Shown here: one piece after another, positions 29,263 through 38,814 of the stretch
Position numbering within the stretch: the first letter of the stretch is position 1
How the letters are laid out: every line of letters begins with the position of its first letter
Assembly (NCBI RefSeq): GCF_020386635.1
Contig: NZ_CP081942.1
Span: forward strand, 4,588,001-4,652,000
Origin: Pseudomonas sp. MM211
GTDB lineage: Bacteria > Pseudomonadota > Gammaproteobacteria > Pseudomonadales > Pseudomonadaceae
Direction of reading: 5' to 3'
DNA: 64,000 bases
Program-made: the position numbers and the translations under genes
The notes under the pieces: generated by a model
Database searches by the model: none
The model's input: only the letters and a program-made list of their open reading frames with translations
What the model was told of the DNA's origin: nothing

Positions 29263-29569
29263 GGGGATAATCGCTTCTCTTGAGTCTGAAATTCATTGAA
29301 CCGCGAGCCGGCGTCTTTCGTCCGATCCGGCAACATGCATTGCGCGGATTGGCACGGACAAGCCAGACGGTCTGTCGCTGCAGCAAAGCAGCCGATTATA
29401 TATGGTTAAGCAGCACCGCGCAGCCGAGCAAGTACCCACTGACGTCCGCGCATAGTTTTCGCTGATCGCTGCCATTGATACAAAGCACATGGCCGCTCAA
29501 GTTCACCATGATAGGCTCTGCCCATCTGCAAGGCTAAGCGCCCTACTACTACCAACAGGAGAAAAATCC
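29263..29569. other. aspS-dps divergent promoter region
   Basis: Non-coding, 307 nt. A perfect TATAAT for the aspS direction lies at 29395-29400 on the minus strand, with only a weak -35, giving a leader of about 125 nt. I see no clear promoter boxes for the dps-like gene and no small gene. Confidence 0.45.
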
Positions 29570-30040
29570 ATGGAAATCAACATCGGAATCGCTGAACAGG
29601 ATCGCGCCTCCATCGCCGAAGGCCTGTCGCGCCTGCTGGCCGACACCTACACCCTGTATCTGAAAACCCACAACTTCCACTGGAACGTTACCGGGCCGAT
29701 GTTCAACACCCTGCACCTGATGTTCGAAGGGCAGTACACCGAGCTGGCACTGGCCGTCGATCAGATCGCAGAACGCATCCGTGCGCTGGGCTTCCCGGCT
29801 CCAGGCACCTATGCGGCCTATGCACGCCTGTCGTCGATCAAGGAAGAAGAAGGCGTACCTAGCGCCGAAGAAATGATCAAGCTGCTGGTGCAGGGCCAGG
29901 AAGCGGTCGTGCGTACAGCCCGCGGTATCTTCCCGCTGCTGGATAAGGTCAGTGACGAGCCGACCGCCGACCTGCTGACTCAGCGTATGCAGGTTCATGA
30001 AAAAACCGCATGGATGCTGCGCAGCCTGCTGGCTTCCTGA
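29570..30040 (+). CDS. Dps-family ferritin-like DNA-protection protein
   Basis: A 156-residue four-helix ferritin-like protein. The dinuclear iron site of Dps is visible as [12 protein letters not shown] plus the facing residues in [22 protein letters not shown]. It should form a dodecamer that oxidises iron with peroxide and may bind DNA. It corresponds by position to PAO1 PA0962, next to aspS. The ATG at 29570 follows ACAGGAG; the longer frame from 29489 is not conserved in character. Likely induced in stationary phase or by peroxide, but no OxyR site is recognised. Confidence 0.9.
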   Translation: MEINIGIAEQDRASIAEGLSRLLADTYTLYLKTHNFHWNVTGPMFNTLHLMFEGQYTELALAVDQIAERIRALGFPAPGTYAAYARLSSIKEEEGVPSAEEMIKLLVQGQEAVVRTARGIFPLLDKVSDEPTADLLTQRMQVHEKTAWMLRSLLAS

Positions 30041-30051
30041 TCCCGCTTGTC

Positions 30052-30081
30052 GCGATGGCCGCCTCTGTGGCGTCCATCGTT
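30052..30081 (+). terminator. Hairpin after the dps-like gene
   Basis: CGATGGCCGCC pairs with GGCGTCCATCG with one mismatch across a short loop. The following T content is low, so this is a weak terminator candidate. Confidence 0.4.
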
Positions 30082-30303
30082 CACTTATCCGCATCACTGA
30101 TCGCAGTGCTGCAACCGCACGCTGTAACGCTACTGATTTGAGAACCCCCCTCCTTTGCTGTTAAATACGCCCCGTGCTGTCATCCCGAGCCCTCGGGCAG
30201 GCGCATAGGCTGGCCCTCTCGTATATCTATCGCCCTTACGTCACGGCAAATCGCGTGGAGCCAGCTCTTCCTGGTGTTCCTTTATTAAGTGAGTGCGTTG
30301 AAC

Positions 30304-30906
30304 ATGTTGAAAATCGTCCACCTTCTGGTCGGGCTATCCGCCCTGCTGCTATCCACTACACCTAGCCTGAGCGATCAAGCCCAGCCGTTCCTGCAGAACC
30401 CAGACGCGCTGTGCCTGGCTCTTTTTGGTTTCCTCAATCTACTGCTGGCCACTCAATTCCCCATTTGGCACAACAGCCTGCGCCAGCAACTGCAAAACCT
30501 GGTGTGCGCCCTGCTGATTCTAGGCACGCTACTGCAAGCACTGATTCTGCTCGCTCCACTGCCCTTGATTGCCGAGCAACCCGCTCTTCTGTTCAGCCTG
30601 CTGATCATCGCCATTGCAGTCGCCCTGCACCTGGCAACCAATCTGCGTTTCGAGCGGCAGAAGACCTCAGTGCCACAGGATCTGGGAGATCGTGAGACAG
30701 GCACGGTCAAGTGGTTCAATACTTCCAAGGGCTTTGGCTTTATCTCCCGCGATGTCGGCGAAGATATCTTCGTGCACTTTCGTGCCATCCGCGGCGAAGG
30801 TCACCGCGTTTTGGTAGAAGGTCAACGTGTGGAGTTTTCCGTCATGCAGCGCGACAAAGGCTTGCAGGCTGAAGACGTGATCGCGGCGCTGCCAACCCGG
30901 CGCTAA
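30304..30906 (+). CDS. Membrane protein with C-terminal cold-shock domain
   Basis: About 200 residues. The N-terminal 110 hold three or four hydrophobic segments (around 3-20, 35-55, 64-86 and 90-110); a basic linker leads to a cold-shock domain at about 132-198 with [15 protein letters not shown] and DIFVHFRAI, the two RNA-binding motifs. It would tether a single-stranded nucleic-acid-binding domain to the inner-membrane surface facing the cytoplasm. By position it matches PAO1 PA0961. The ATG at 30304 or a GTG at 30289 may be the start; neither has a strong ribosome site. Its own terminator follows. Confidence 0.85.
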   Translation: MLKIVHLLVGLSALLLSTTPSLSDQAQPFLQNPDALCLALFGFLNLLLATQFPIWHNSLRQQLQNLVCALLILGTLLQALILLAPLPLIAEQPALLFSLLIIAIAVALHLATNLRFERQKTSVPQDLGDRETGTVKWFNTSKGFGFISRDVGEDIFVHFRAIRGEGHRVLVEGQRVEFSVMQRDKGLQAEDVIAALPTRR

Positions 30907-30920
30907 GTCACCGCACAAAG

Positions 30921-30947
30921 AAAAGCCCGCAGCGATGCGGGCTTTTT
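30921..30947. terminator. Bidirectional terminator between the cold-shock gene and slyX
   Basis: AAAAGCCCGC and GCGGGCTTTT pair across 6 nt, with T-runs on both strands; the convergent genes share it. Confidence 0.88.
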
Positions 30948-30964
30948 CGTTTCTGGCGCAGGCC

Positions 30965-31171
30965 TCAATAATGAGGCGGCGGCGCTTCATCCTGGGAACT
31001 GCCGAAAGGGCTGACCTCGTCCTGCCGCTTGGCAATCGCCTGCATATGCAGTTGCAGACGCTCGATGAGCTTTTGCTGCTCCACCAGCGCATCGTTGAGC
31101 GCCTGGATAGTGTCGTCCTGGAAGGCCTGACGGCTCTCCAGCTCGACGATGCGATCTTCGAGCACCTTCAC
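30965..31171 (-). CDS. slyX: SlyX family coiled-coil protein
   Basis: A 68-residue protein with a heptad coiled coil ([21 protein letters not shown] and on) and the C-terminal PPPHY typical of SlyX. Function unknown. It starts with GTG at 31171, directly after the HIT gene stop (TAA-GTG), with GGAG nine bases upstream, so it is translationally coupled to that gene. Confidence 0.9.
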   Translation of the reverse strand: MKVLEDRIVELESRQAFQDDTIQALNDALVEQQKLIERLQLHMQAIAKRQDEVSPFGSSQDEAPPPHY

Positions 31172-31597
31172 TTATACGTCTCCGAATTGAAACTGTGCAG
31201 GCATGACCGACTGCAACCTGTCGCGCAGGGCAGACAACTGCTCTTGCTCATAAGGCTTTGCCGGGTGGCGCCCCCACACAGGAGCGGGCCAGGCATCATC
31301 GTCGCGGTAACGTACGATCACATGCATATGCAGTTGGCTCACCACATTACCCAGCGTGGCGATATTGATCTTGTCCGCCTTGAACGCATCCTTCAGCACT
31401 TCGGCCAGCAGCGCGGTTTCCCCCCACAGCGCACGCTGATCGTCTGCATCGAGCTGGAAGACCTCACTGACCTCCTCTCGACGTGGAACCAGGATGAACC
31501 ACGGATAGCGTGCATCGTTGCTCAGCAGCAGACGACTCAGGGGAAATTCCCCCAGCACGAAGGTGTCCTGCTGCAGGCGGGAATCCAGAACGAACAT
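31172..31597 (-). CDS. HIT-family (histidine triad-like) nucleotide hydrolase
   Basis: A 141-residue protein of the HIT superfamily with NDARYPWFILVPRR and the active-site region SQLHMHVIVRYRDDDAWP, in which the first triad position is Gln. These enzymes cleave small nucleotide conjugates in the cytoplasm; the substrate is unknown. Start 31597 was chosen because MFVLDSRLQ is the usual family start; the longer frame to 31654 is unsupported. Operonic with slyX, as in PAO1. Confidence 0.88.
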   Translation of the reverse strand: MFVLDSRLQQDTFVLGEFPLSRLLLSNDARYPWFILVPRREEVSEVFQLDADDQRALWGETALLAEVLKDAFKADKINIATLGNVVSQLHMHVIVRYRDDDAWPAPVWGRHPAKPYEQEQLSALRDRLQSVMPAQFQFGDV

Positions 31598-32270
31598 CAA
31601 CTCACCACTCAACGTAAAAGGTGCCCACCGAAGGTATGGTGGCGACCGGAACAAGGGCAGTCAGCATACCGGGCATGCCTTGGAAATTTAACCCTGACAG
31701 CGACGCACCAAAAATGCGCAAAAACGCCACAAGCAATTTCCAGGGCGCACCATATTGTTTCCCGAAGTAAACATTTGAGAAACATCCGACTCCTTAATTA
31801 AAAATCATTATCAAGAAAACCGGCAAAAATATTCCTCCTATTAATAAGCTCCCTAAGTACAACAGCAGAAATGAAAAGTTTAGGTCGGGAATTTGTATCT
31901 TTGCTCAGCGGAGCGGCCCATTCAGAGCCCGGAGGCCTATTTATTTGGCCGCTTTAGCAATTTGAGCACGAGTCTTGCTTTAAAGCCTGTAACGCTCATC
32001 TTCAGGGCAACGTGGTAACGTCACCGCGCCTGATCAAGAGCTGAAAAATAGTCGGTAGGTGCTGCACGGGTGGGGATTCTTGAGATTGCGATGTGCCTTC
32101 TTGAGCCTTTCGACAGAGCTGCGGAGTGCGACCAGTGGATAGATTGAAACTATCGCCATACAAAGCACCGTGCTATAAGTTCCATCCGACACAAAAAGAA
32201 ATAGAGCTGCTCTCCATAACAACCAATTGAGCAGTGGAACTACTCTTCTAAACCAAAGGAGCAAATCACG
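31598..32270. other. Long AT-rich leader upstream of the oprD-family gene
   Basis: A 673-nt gene-free stretch, clearly more AT-rich than its surroundings in 31680-31900. It must hold the HIT-slyX promoter and the porin promoter. Features seen: a Fur-like half site (listed separately), an AGCGGCC/GGCCGCT stem at about 31912-31950 and the porin ribosome site AAAGGAG at 32255-32261. I see no open frame with coding character. The length leaves room for a long 5' untranslated region or a small RNA. Confidence 0.5.
31794..31812. promoter_or_regulatory. Fur-box-like sequence (weak)
   Basis: The 19 bases match the 19-bp Fur consensus at 13 positions; the right half AATCATTATC is exact. It lies in the gap between HIT and the porin gene, far from the porin start. 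It may be chance in AT-rich DNA. Confidence 0.25.
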
Positions 32271-33545
32271 ATGCGAGTGATGAAGTGGAGCGTAATGGCC
32301 CTGGCAGTAGCCGCGGGTACCTCTCAAATGGCAGTGGCTTCGGATCAATCCGAATCCAAGGGTTTCGTCGAAGACAGCAGCCTGTCGCTCCTTGCGCGCA
32401 GCATGTACTACAACCGCGATGCTCGTAATGGTGCTGCTCGCAACGTCGATAGCAGTGGCAATCGTGTCGGCTACTCCGAAGAGTGGGGCGCCAGCGCTCG
32501 TGCTCTGTTCGAATCCGGCTTTACTCAGGGTACCGTTGGATTCGGCGTGAACGCTTATGCCGGCACCCTGTTCCAACTGGACACTGGTAGCGGCCGTCGT
32601 GGCGTTGGCATGTTTCCGGAGAACGAAGGCAAAGACCTGACCATCGCCAATGCTGCGGTCAAGGCTCGCTTCTCCAACACCGTAGTGACCTACGGTTCGC
32701 AACTGCCTGCTCTGCCGGTTCTGGCTTACGATGACGGCCGTCTGCTGCCGGAAACCTTCGAAGGCACCATGATCACCAGCACCGAGATCGAAGGTCTCGA
32801 ACTGAACGCTGGCCGCTTCACCGCTCAGAACTCCATGCGTCAATCCGGTCGCGACAGCGCTGGTCTGAAGTCGATCAACGTATTCGGCGGCTCTTACTCC
32901 TTCACTGACGACCTGAGCGCTGCCCTGTACCACAGCGACCTGGAAGATCAGTACAAGCGTAACTACGCCAACCTGAACTACAATCTGCCGCTGACCGAAG
33001 AACAAGCCCTGAGCTTCGACTTCAACATCTACGACAGCGATTACGATCGCGAAGTTGGCGGTGGCGACAACACCATCTGGAGTCTGGCGGCCAAATACAG
33101 CGTCGGTGCTCACGCCTTCACTATCGCTCACCAGCGCAACACTGGCAGCCAGGGCTTCATTTATGGCGGCGGCGACGGTGGCGGTGCGATCTTCGTAGCC
33201 AACAGCTTCCTGTCTGACTTCAACCTGGAAGACGAGCGCTCCTGGCAAGCCAGCTACGACATCAATTTCGCATCGTACGGTGTTCCAGGCCTGACCTTCA
33301 AAACCGCTTACATCTGGGCTGACAACATCACTTCCCGCGAAGACGGCGTGATCACCAATACCAACGGTAAAGAGCACGAGTTCTTCAACCAGGTGGCGTA
33401 CACCGTTCAGAGCGGTGCAGCCAAGGATCTCTCCTTCCGTCTGCGTGCCTCGCTGCTGCGTGCCAACTCCGAAGTTAGTGACGTCAACATTGATGACACC
33501 AACGAAGTCCGCTTCTACGTGAACTACCCGCTCAGCGTTCTGTAA
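32271..33545 (+). CDS. oprD: OprD-family outer membrane porin
   Basis: A 424-residue porin: signal peptide about residues 1-23, an 18-strand barrel pattern, and an aromatic-rich C-terminal strand (EVRFYVNYPLSVL). Starts GFVEDSSLSLLARSMYYNRD, typical of OprD. In PAO1 OprD takes up basic amino acids and carbapenems; this protein lies at the same locus (HIT on the left, proS on the right) but is about 20 residues shorter, so its loops differ and the substrate range cannot be assumed. The ATG at 32271 has AAAGGAG upstream. Transcribed alone with its own terminator. Codon use is highly biased, as for an abundant protein. Confidence 0.85.
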   Translation: MRVMKWSVMALAVAAGTSQMAVASDQSESKGFVEDSSLSLLARSMYYNRDARNGAARNVDSSGNRVGYSEEWGASARALFESGFTQGTVGFGVNAYAGTLFQLDTGSGRRGVGMFPENEGKDLTIANAAVKARFSNTVVTYGSQLPALPVLAYDDGRLLPETFEGTMITSTEIEGLELNAGRFTAQNSMRQSGRDSAGLKSINVFGGSYSFTDDLSAALYHSDLEDQYKRNYANLNYNLPLTEEQALSFDFNIYDSDYDREVGGGDNTIWSLAAKYSVGAHAFTIAHQRNTGSQGFIYGGGDGGGAIFVANSFLSDFNLEDERSWQASYDINFASYGVPGLTFKTAYIWADNITSREDGVITNTNGKEHEFFNQVAYTVQSGAAKDLSFRLRASLLRANSEVSDVNIDDTNEVRFYVNYPLSVL

Positions 33546-33573
33546 TCTCGCGAAAGCCTGATAACAGTTCAGA

Positions 33574-33598
33574 AAACCCGGCTTAGGCCGGGTTTTTT
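33574..33598 (+). terminator. Terminator of the oprD-family gene
   Basis: AAACCCGGC pairs with GCCGGGTTT across TTAG and is followed by TTTTAT. Strong intrinsic terminator. Confidence 0.9.
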
Positions 33599-33842
33599 AT
33601 TGACTGAAAGAAACCTCAAAGCAAATCAGTCACGAACAAGTGCATTGAAACGGCCAGCGATCGATTCCGGACGCCCATAGGCGCACCAATACCGACTACC
33701 AGCGCCAAGGTGGCGCCTCAATTTGGCGCACACACCCTTCCACCATACCCCTCTGACATTCTGCGTCCTGTACGCAACAGAGCTGTCGCCGTACAATGCC
33801 GAGCCATAAAAATCCCCTTTGCAACCGACAGAACGGCCCATC

Positions 33843-35558
33843 ATGCGTACCAGTCAGTTCCTGCTTTCTACCCTCAAAGAAACGCCTTCCGATGCTGTCG
33901 TCATCAGCCACCAGCTGATGCTGCGCGCCGGGATGATCCGCAAGCTCGCTTCCGGCCTGTACACCTGGCTGCCGATGGGCCTGCGCACCCTGCGCAAGGT
34001 GGAGAGGATCGTGCGCGAAGAGATGGATGCCGCTGGTGCTCTGGAAGTGTTGATGCCCGCCATTCAGCCTGCCGAACTGTGGCAGGAGTCCGGCCGTTGG
34101 GTGCAGTACGGCCCGGAACTGCTGCGCGTCAAGGATCGCCATGACCGCGAGTTCTGCGTTGGCCCGACCCACGAAGAGGTCATCACCGACCTGGCGCGCA
34201 ACGAGCTGAACAGCTACAAGCAGCTGCCGTTGAACATGTACCAGATCCAGACCAAATTCCGCGATGAAATCCGCCCACGCTTCGGTTTGATGCGTGGCCG
34301 TGAATTCATCATGAAGGATGCCTACTCCTTCCACGCCGATCAGGCTTCGCTGCAGCAGACCTATGACCGCATGCATCAGGCCTACTGCAATATCTTCACC
34401 CGCCTGGGCCTGAACTTCCGCCCGGTGGTGGCCGACAACGGTTCGATCGGTGGCGCTGGCTCGCACGAATTCCATGTGCTGGCCGACTCCGGCGAAGATG
34501 ACATCGTGTTTAGCAATGTCTCCGACTACGCCGCCAACATCGAGAAGGCCGAAGCGATTCCTCGCGAGACCACTCGCCCGGCAGCCAGTGAAGAACTGCG
34601 CCTGATCGACACACCAAACGCGAAAACCATCCAGCAACTGGTGGATGGCTTCGATCTGCCTATCGAGCGCACCATCAAGACGCTGATCGTGCATGCCGAA
34701 GAAGAAGGCAAGCTGATCGCGCTGATCATCCGTGGCGATCACGAGCTGAACGAGATCAAGGCCGGCAACCAGCCGGGCGTTGCCAGCCCGCTGTTAATGG
34801 CTTCGGATGCCGAGCTGCGCGCAGCCATCGGTGCAGGCGCAGGCTCTCTGGGCCCGTTGAATCTGTCGCTGCCAATCATCATCGACCGCTCGGTCGAGCT
34901 GATGAGCGATTTCGCCATCGGTGCCAACATCGACGACAAGCACTATTTCGGCGTCAACTGGGAACGCGACCTACCTGTGCCGACCGTTGCCGACCTGCGC
35001 AACGTGGTGGCCGGCGATCCGAGCCCGGACGGCCAGGGCACCCTGGAAATCAAGCGCGGCATCGAAGTCGGGCACATCTTCCAGCTGGGTACCAAGTACA
35101 GCGAATCGATGAACTGCCAGGTTCTGGGCGAGAACGGCAAGCCCGTCACCCTGAGCATGGGCTGCTACGGCATCGGCGTTTCCCGCGTGGTGGCAGCAGC
35201 TATCGAGCAGAACTCCGACGAGCGCGGCATCATCTGGAACGACACCCTGGCGCCCTTCCAGATCGCGCTGGTACCACTGCGCTACGAAACCGACGCGGTA
35301 CGCGAGGCGACCGACAAGCTGTATGCGGAACTGACCGCTGCCGGCTTCGATGTATTGCTCGACGACCGTGACAAAAAGACCAGTCCGGGCATCAAATTCG
35401 CGGACATGGAATTGATCGGCATCCCGCATCGCATCGTGGTCAGCGACCGCGGCCTCGCCGAAGGCAATCTGGAATACAAGAGCCGCGTGGAAACCGCGGC
35501 TCAACCAGTTGCCGTTGCCGATGTCCTGTCGTTCATCCAGAACCGTATCCGCCGCTGA
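33843..35558 (+). CDS. proS: Prolyl-tRNA synthetase, bacterial type with editing domain
   Basis: A 571-residue class II synthetase, same length as the PAO1 enzyme. Order: catalytic motifs 1-2 ([32 protein letters not shown]), a YbaK-like insertion of about 180 residues that removes misacylated alanine ([22 protein letters not shown]), motif 3 ([15 protein letters not shown]) and the anticodon-binding domain. Start 33843 matches the family start. A TACAAT box at 33792-33797 is a possible -10. Ribosome site is weak. Confidence 0.95.
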   Translation: MRTSQFLLSTLKETPSDAVVISHQLMLRAGMIRKLASGLYTWLPMGLRTLRKVERIVREEMDAAGALEVLMPAIQPAELWQESGRWVQYGPELLRVKDRHDREFCVGPTHEEVITDLARNELNSYKQLPLNMYQIQTKFRDEIRPRFGLMRGREFIMKDAYSFHADQASLQQTYDRMHQAYCNIFTRLGLNFRPVVADNGSIGGAGSHEFHVLADSGEDDIVFSNVSDYAANIEKAEAIPRETTRPAASEELRLIDTPNAKTIQQLVDGFDLPIERTIKTLIVHAEEEGKLIALIIRGDHELNEIKAGNQPGVASPLLMASDAELRAAIGAGAGSLGPLNLSLPIIIDRSVELMSDFAIGANIDDKHYFGVNWERDLPVPTVADLRNVVAGDPSPDGQGTLEIKRGIEVGHIFQLGTKYSESMNCQVLGENGKPVTLSMGCYGIGVSRVVAAAIEQNSDERGIIWNDTLAPFQIALVPLRYETDAVREATDKLYAELTAAGFDVLLDDRDKKTSPGIKFADMELIGIPHRIVVSDRGLAEGNLEYKSRVETAAQPVAVADVLSFIQNRIRR

Positions 35559-35575
35559 CCCGCCAAAGAGCCGTC

Positions 35576-36529
35576 ATGTTCAAGCGAAGCACCTTACGCC
35601 TCGTCGGCGCCACTACCTGTGGCGCCATCCTCCTCACTGGCTGTGCCAATCATTTGCCACAGCGCAGCGAGCACGAGGAGCGCATCGAGCGCAAACTGTT
35701 GAGCCACAGCCTGCAGATCGACGTCGGCCAGCCTCAGGTTCTGGAGCTGCCGCAGCGTCGTGTACGGGTGCACGAGCAGAAGGTCTTCGAAGTGACGCCC
35801 TTCGAGGTCACACGCCACTACGATCGCTACACGCCGTATCAGCCCTGGCGCGAAATCTATGAAGTGCCGCTGGGCGCGGTGGCCATCGTCGGCGGCGTCG
35901 GTGCCAATGTGCTCAACGTGGTGGCCCTCGGTCGCTTGCCGGACACGGCGACCAAGGACTGGATCAGCTATGGCGTGGCGGGTATCAATCCGTTCATGAA
36001 CGTCGAGTCCAACGGCCGTTCGCAACAGAACCTGGCCGGTATCGACGAAAAGCGTCAGGAAACCCGTACCGAATATTCCAGCCTGCCTTGGGGCGAGCGT
36101 CCGGTGCTGATCAAGGCCGGCGACCAGACCCACGAATTGCTGACCGATCACAACGGCGTGCTACGCCTGAACCTGCTCGACGGCCCCTTCGCCGATCAGG
36201 ATATCGCCCGTATCGGCACGCTGCTGCTGACGGTCACCGACGATCAGGACTCGACCAGTGCCGAGGCCACTCTGCTGGTCAGCCGTACCCTGCGCGGCAA
36301 GCTGCGCGAGGCCCATGATCTGATCTATGACGATCTGGAAGGCGCGGAAGTCGAGCAATGGGTACATCGCGTCAAGCGCTTGTCCGAACTGGGGCTTGAA
36401 GAAGAAGCCAGCGAGCTCGAGCAGAGCCTGATCGAACTAACCCGCAACGACCCAGAACTGCAGGCGGCGTTTCTCAAATCGCTAACCGATGACGCTGGAC
36501 GGCTGGTCGCCGACCCGGGCGAGGATTAA
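35576..36529 (+). CDS. Conserved lipoprotein of unknown function
   Basis: A 317-residue protein with a clear lipobox (LLTGC, Cys23), so probably outer- or inner-membrane anchored in the periplasm. After a charged N-terminal part comes a hydrophobic stretch around residues 100-122 (GAVAIVGGVGANVLNVV), then beta-rich sequence and a C-terminal helical region rich in Glu. No enzyme motif recognised. It lies 17 nt after proS in the same direction and likely shares its transcript; its last four bases overlap the end of acyP on the other strand. Confidence 0.75.
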   Translation: MFKRSTLRLVGATTCGAILLTGCANHLPQRSEHEERIERKLLSHSLQIDVGQPQVLELPQRRVRVHEQKVFEVTPFEVTRHYDRYTPYQPWREIYEVPLGAVAIVGGVGANVLNVVALGRLPDTATKDWISYGVAGINPFMNVESNGRSQQNLAGIDEKRQETRTEYSSLPWGERPVLIKAGDQTHELLTDHNGVLRLNLLDGPFADQDIARIGTLLLTVTDDQDSTSAEATLLVSRTLRGKLREAHDLIYDDLEGAEVEQWVHRVKRLSELGLEEEASELEQSLIELTRNDPELQAAFLKSLTDDAGRLVADPGED

Positions 36530-36798
36530 CGGACGACGAATTGCGTGTGGCCTTGCAAAGGCTGCTCCTGCAGCGCTAGCTCAGTCACGTTCGCCGGGAG
36601 CGGCCCGTTCTCCAGCCAACCGGCCAACGCACGCACAGCGGTCATGTCACCTTCGAAAGACACTTCCACTCGGCCATCGCTCAGGTTGCGCACCCAGCCG
36701 GACAGCCCAAGCCGCAGAGCCTCGGCGGCAGTACTTTGGCGAAAGCCGACGCCCTGAACGCGCCCACTGATATGCCCTTGCAGACTCAAACTGGCCAC
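36526..36798 (-). CDS. acyP: Acylphosphatase
   Basis: A 90-residue cytoplasmic enzyme cleaving acyl phosphates. Signature GRVQGVGFRQST with catalytic Arg20, and GWVRN with Asn38, are both intact. It starts with GTG at 36798, backed by AGGAGG nine bases upstream, and follows the thioredoxin-like gene by 4 nt. Confidence 0.93.
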   Translation of the reverse strand: MASLSLQGHISGRVQGVGFRQSTAAEALRLGLSGWVRNLSDGRVEVSFEGDMTAVRALAGWLENGPLPANVTELALQEQPLQGHTQFVVR

Positions 36799-36802
36799 CG
36801 CG

Positions 36803-37282
36803 TTATCCCTCCTGGCGCAATGCGCTCAAGCGCGCCTTGAGACTTTCGGCATTCTGCTCGCCGAGCAGCCGTTCCCGTACCTTGCCCTTGTCATCAACGA
36901 TGTAGGTCACCGGCAGTGCATCGCTGGGCGGCAAGCCATAGTGCTCGGCAGGATCCTTGGCCAGCACGGTGAATTCGATGCCAAGCGCTTCGGTTGCACG
37001 GGAAAGCTCATCACCCTGCAAGCCATCGAAGTTCACACCGAATACGCTTATCGACTGTTTCTCCAGTTCCGGGGCCAACGCATTCAGCTCGGGGATCTCG
37101 GAACGGCATGGGCCGCACCATTCAGCCCAATAATTGATAACCAGCCACTGGCCTTCCAGACGCTCAACCGCTACCTTTCGCCCATGCTGGTCGACACCGA
37201 AGTCATCCCCGCATCCCGCCAGTGCCAACCCGGCGGCGAGCACCATCATGATCCGAATGACTGACTGGAGTCGCTTTACCAT
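36803..37282 (-). CDS. TlpA-like thioredoxin-fold lipoprotein
   Basis: A 159-residue protein with a lipobox (ALAGC, Cys24) and a thioredoxin-fold domain carrying the WCGPC active site at about 55-59 and the cis-proline in ALPVTYIVDD. It is likely a membrane-anchored periplasmic disulfide reductase, of the TlpA/ResA type; the client is unknown. Start 37282 was chosen for GAGGG eight bases upstream; the longer frames add no signal. It shares a transcript with acyP. Confidence 0.85.
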   Translation of the reverse strand: MVKRLQSVIRIMMVLAAGLALAGCGDDFGVDQHGRKVAVERLEGQWLVINYWAEWCGPCRSEIPELNALAPELEKQSISVFGVNFDGLQGDELSRATEALGIEFTVLAKDPAEHYGLPPSDALPVTYIVDDKGKVRERLLGEQNAESLKARLSALRQEG

Positions 37283-37312
37283 GGAAACGGCCCTCATACC
37301 GGTAGTGTTGCT

Positions 37313-38710
37313 ATGACACTGGATGCCTCGCAGCTCGACGTGCCCGACGCGCCCCAGACCAATTCGATCACCCAAACCGAACTCGCCGAGCGTCTCTGCG
37401 CGGCCCGCCAGCAGGCTGTAGAAGCAGGATTGCAAGAGGCACTCGCACTGCTTGCGCGCCTCAACCGCAGCACAATGACCTTACTCGAAAGACAACGCAC
37501 GCTGCAAAACTTCAGCGATGAATATCGCCATTATCACGCAGCCAGCCACGCTACACCGTCGGTTCCGCTGCTCATGCTGTGTAGCGAACTGGCCATCGGC
37601 TTCAAGCGCCTGCTGCTGCAGATATTCCAGGGGCACAAGCCATCGCCCCCGCATCTGGCCTGGTGCCTGTATATGGCTCAGCACTTCATCGCACAGACGC
37701 TGCTGCGCCATTATCAACAGTATCGCGAGCCCGCCCCCGAGCTGTGGCGCGATAGCCACTTGCTGTACTGGCTAGGCGAACAGCAGGACTGCCTCGACGA
37801 GCCTGTGGCAGCAGCGTTTCTGCCAACGCCCGCCGACACGCTACGCGGCCTTTACCAGCAGACACTATTGCTGGCTCTCAGCAATCCGCCGCACCTGCAT
37901 CCAGAAGAAAGCGAGCGGCTGTTCACCGCCCTGGCACCGCTGGCAGCGACCGCCAGACTACTGCCATGGGATACCGAGGACAAATCCGAAGGCGCACTGA
38001 TCGACCTGGCTCGGGCTCAGCCCTGCCTGACCTATCTGCAACGACCGCAAGCAAGCTCCGACACATTGCGTCGCTTGGAGCTGGGCGCGTTACTGGTAGC
38101 GCTGAGCGAACCGGCGCCACTGCAGAGCGCCGCAGAACGCGAGCTGCTCGAGCGGGTGCAGCAGCACTGGCAAGGCAACAATCAACGCCGTCACCTACGC
38201 ACGCCGCAGCAAAGCGATTGCCGACTGGCGGTTGGCGTACCGGCCATTCATGCCCAGTTGCTCGAGCAACGCCCGCACTGCACACCGGGGCAGATTCTCG
38301 ATATTGGCCCAGGCGGCGCACGCCTGCTGTGCTCGGCCCAGGCGGCGAGCACGCTGCCCATCGGCCAACTGGTGCTGCTGATCGCCGATAGCGATGTCCT
38401 TGCGCTGGTTTGCTGGCGGCACCTGAATGCCGAAGGCCTGCATCTCGGTCTGCGCTACCTGAAGGGCCTGGCGCAACCGACCTGGCTCAGGCGCACGCCC
38501 AGCAGCCAACCCCATCTCGGCATCCTGCAGAGCACACCGAAACCCCGCAACGGCTGGCACCACGGCCTGTGGGTGCCACGCAACCAGTTCGCCGACGGAG
38601 AGAATCTCTGGCTGCAGCTACCTAACGCGGTCAGCCAGAACCAACTGCAACTGCCGCCCTGCAACCTGGCCAGCGCCACGGTGAGCCGCCACCCTCTCGA
38701 ACTGCCATAA
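37313..38710 (+). CDS. Hypothetical protein with a C-terminal PilZ-like domain
   Basis: A 465-residue protein without signal peptide. The first 290 residues are helical and of unknown type. From about 295 it resembles a PilZ domain: RRHLRTPQQSDCRLAV supplies arginines, and ILDIGPGGARL resembles the D/NxSxxG box with Gly in place of Ser. It might bind cyclic di-GMP, or be a degenerate PilZ. It starts 30 nt from, and divergent to, the thioredoxin-like gene. Same position as PAO1 PA0952, annotated hypothetical as I recall. Confidence 0.65.
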   Translation: MTLDASQLDVPDAPQTNSITQTELAERLCAARQQAVEAGLQEALALLARLNRSTMTLLERQRTLQNFSDEYRHYHAASHATPSVPLLMLCSELAIGFKRLLLQIFQGHKPSPPHLAWCLYMAQHFIAQTLLRHYQQYREPAPELWRDSHLLYWLGEQQDCLDEPVAAAFLPTPADTLRGLYQQTLLLALSNPPHLHPEESERLFTALAPLAATARLLPWDTEDKSEGALIDLARAQPCLTYLQRPQASSDTLRRLELGALLVALSEPAPLQSAAERELLERVQQHWQGNNQRRHLRTPQQSDCRLAVGVPAIHAQLLEQRPHCTPGQILDIGPGGARLLCSAQAASTLPIGQLVLLIADSDVLALVCWRHLNAEGLHLGLRYLKGLAQPTWLRRTPSSQPHLGILQSTPKPRNGWHHGLWVPRNQFADGENLWLQLPNAVSQNQLQLPPCNLASATVSRHPLELP

Positions 38711-38814
38711 ATGAGAGGCCGGTCACACCGAACGCCGGCCTGGCGCACAGTCTTGCAACAGGTCGGCTCTTTATACTTTCCCGCTGACTTCCTTTTGCAG
38801 CCAGGGAAAGCCCC

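Noticed and set aside
32034..33377. 447-codon minus-strand frame across the porin gene and its leader
   Set aside because: Antisense shadow of the strongly biased porin codons; no ribosome site or family pattern.
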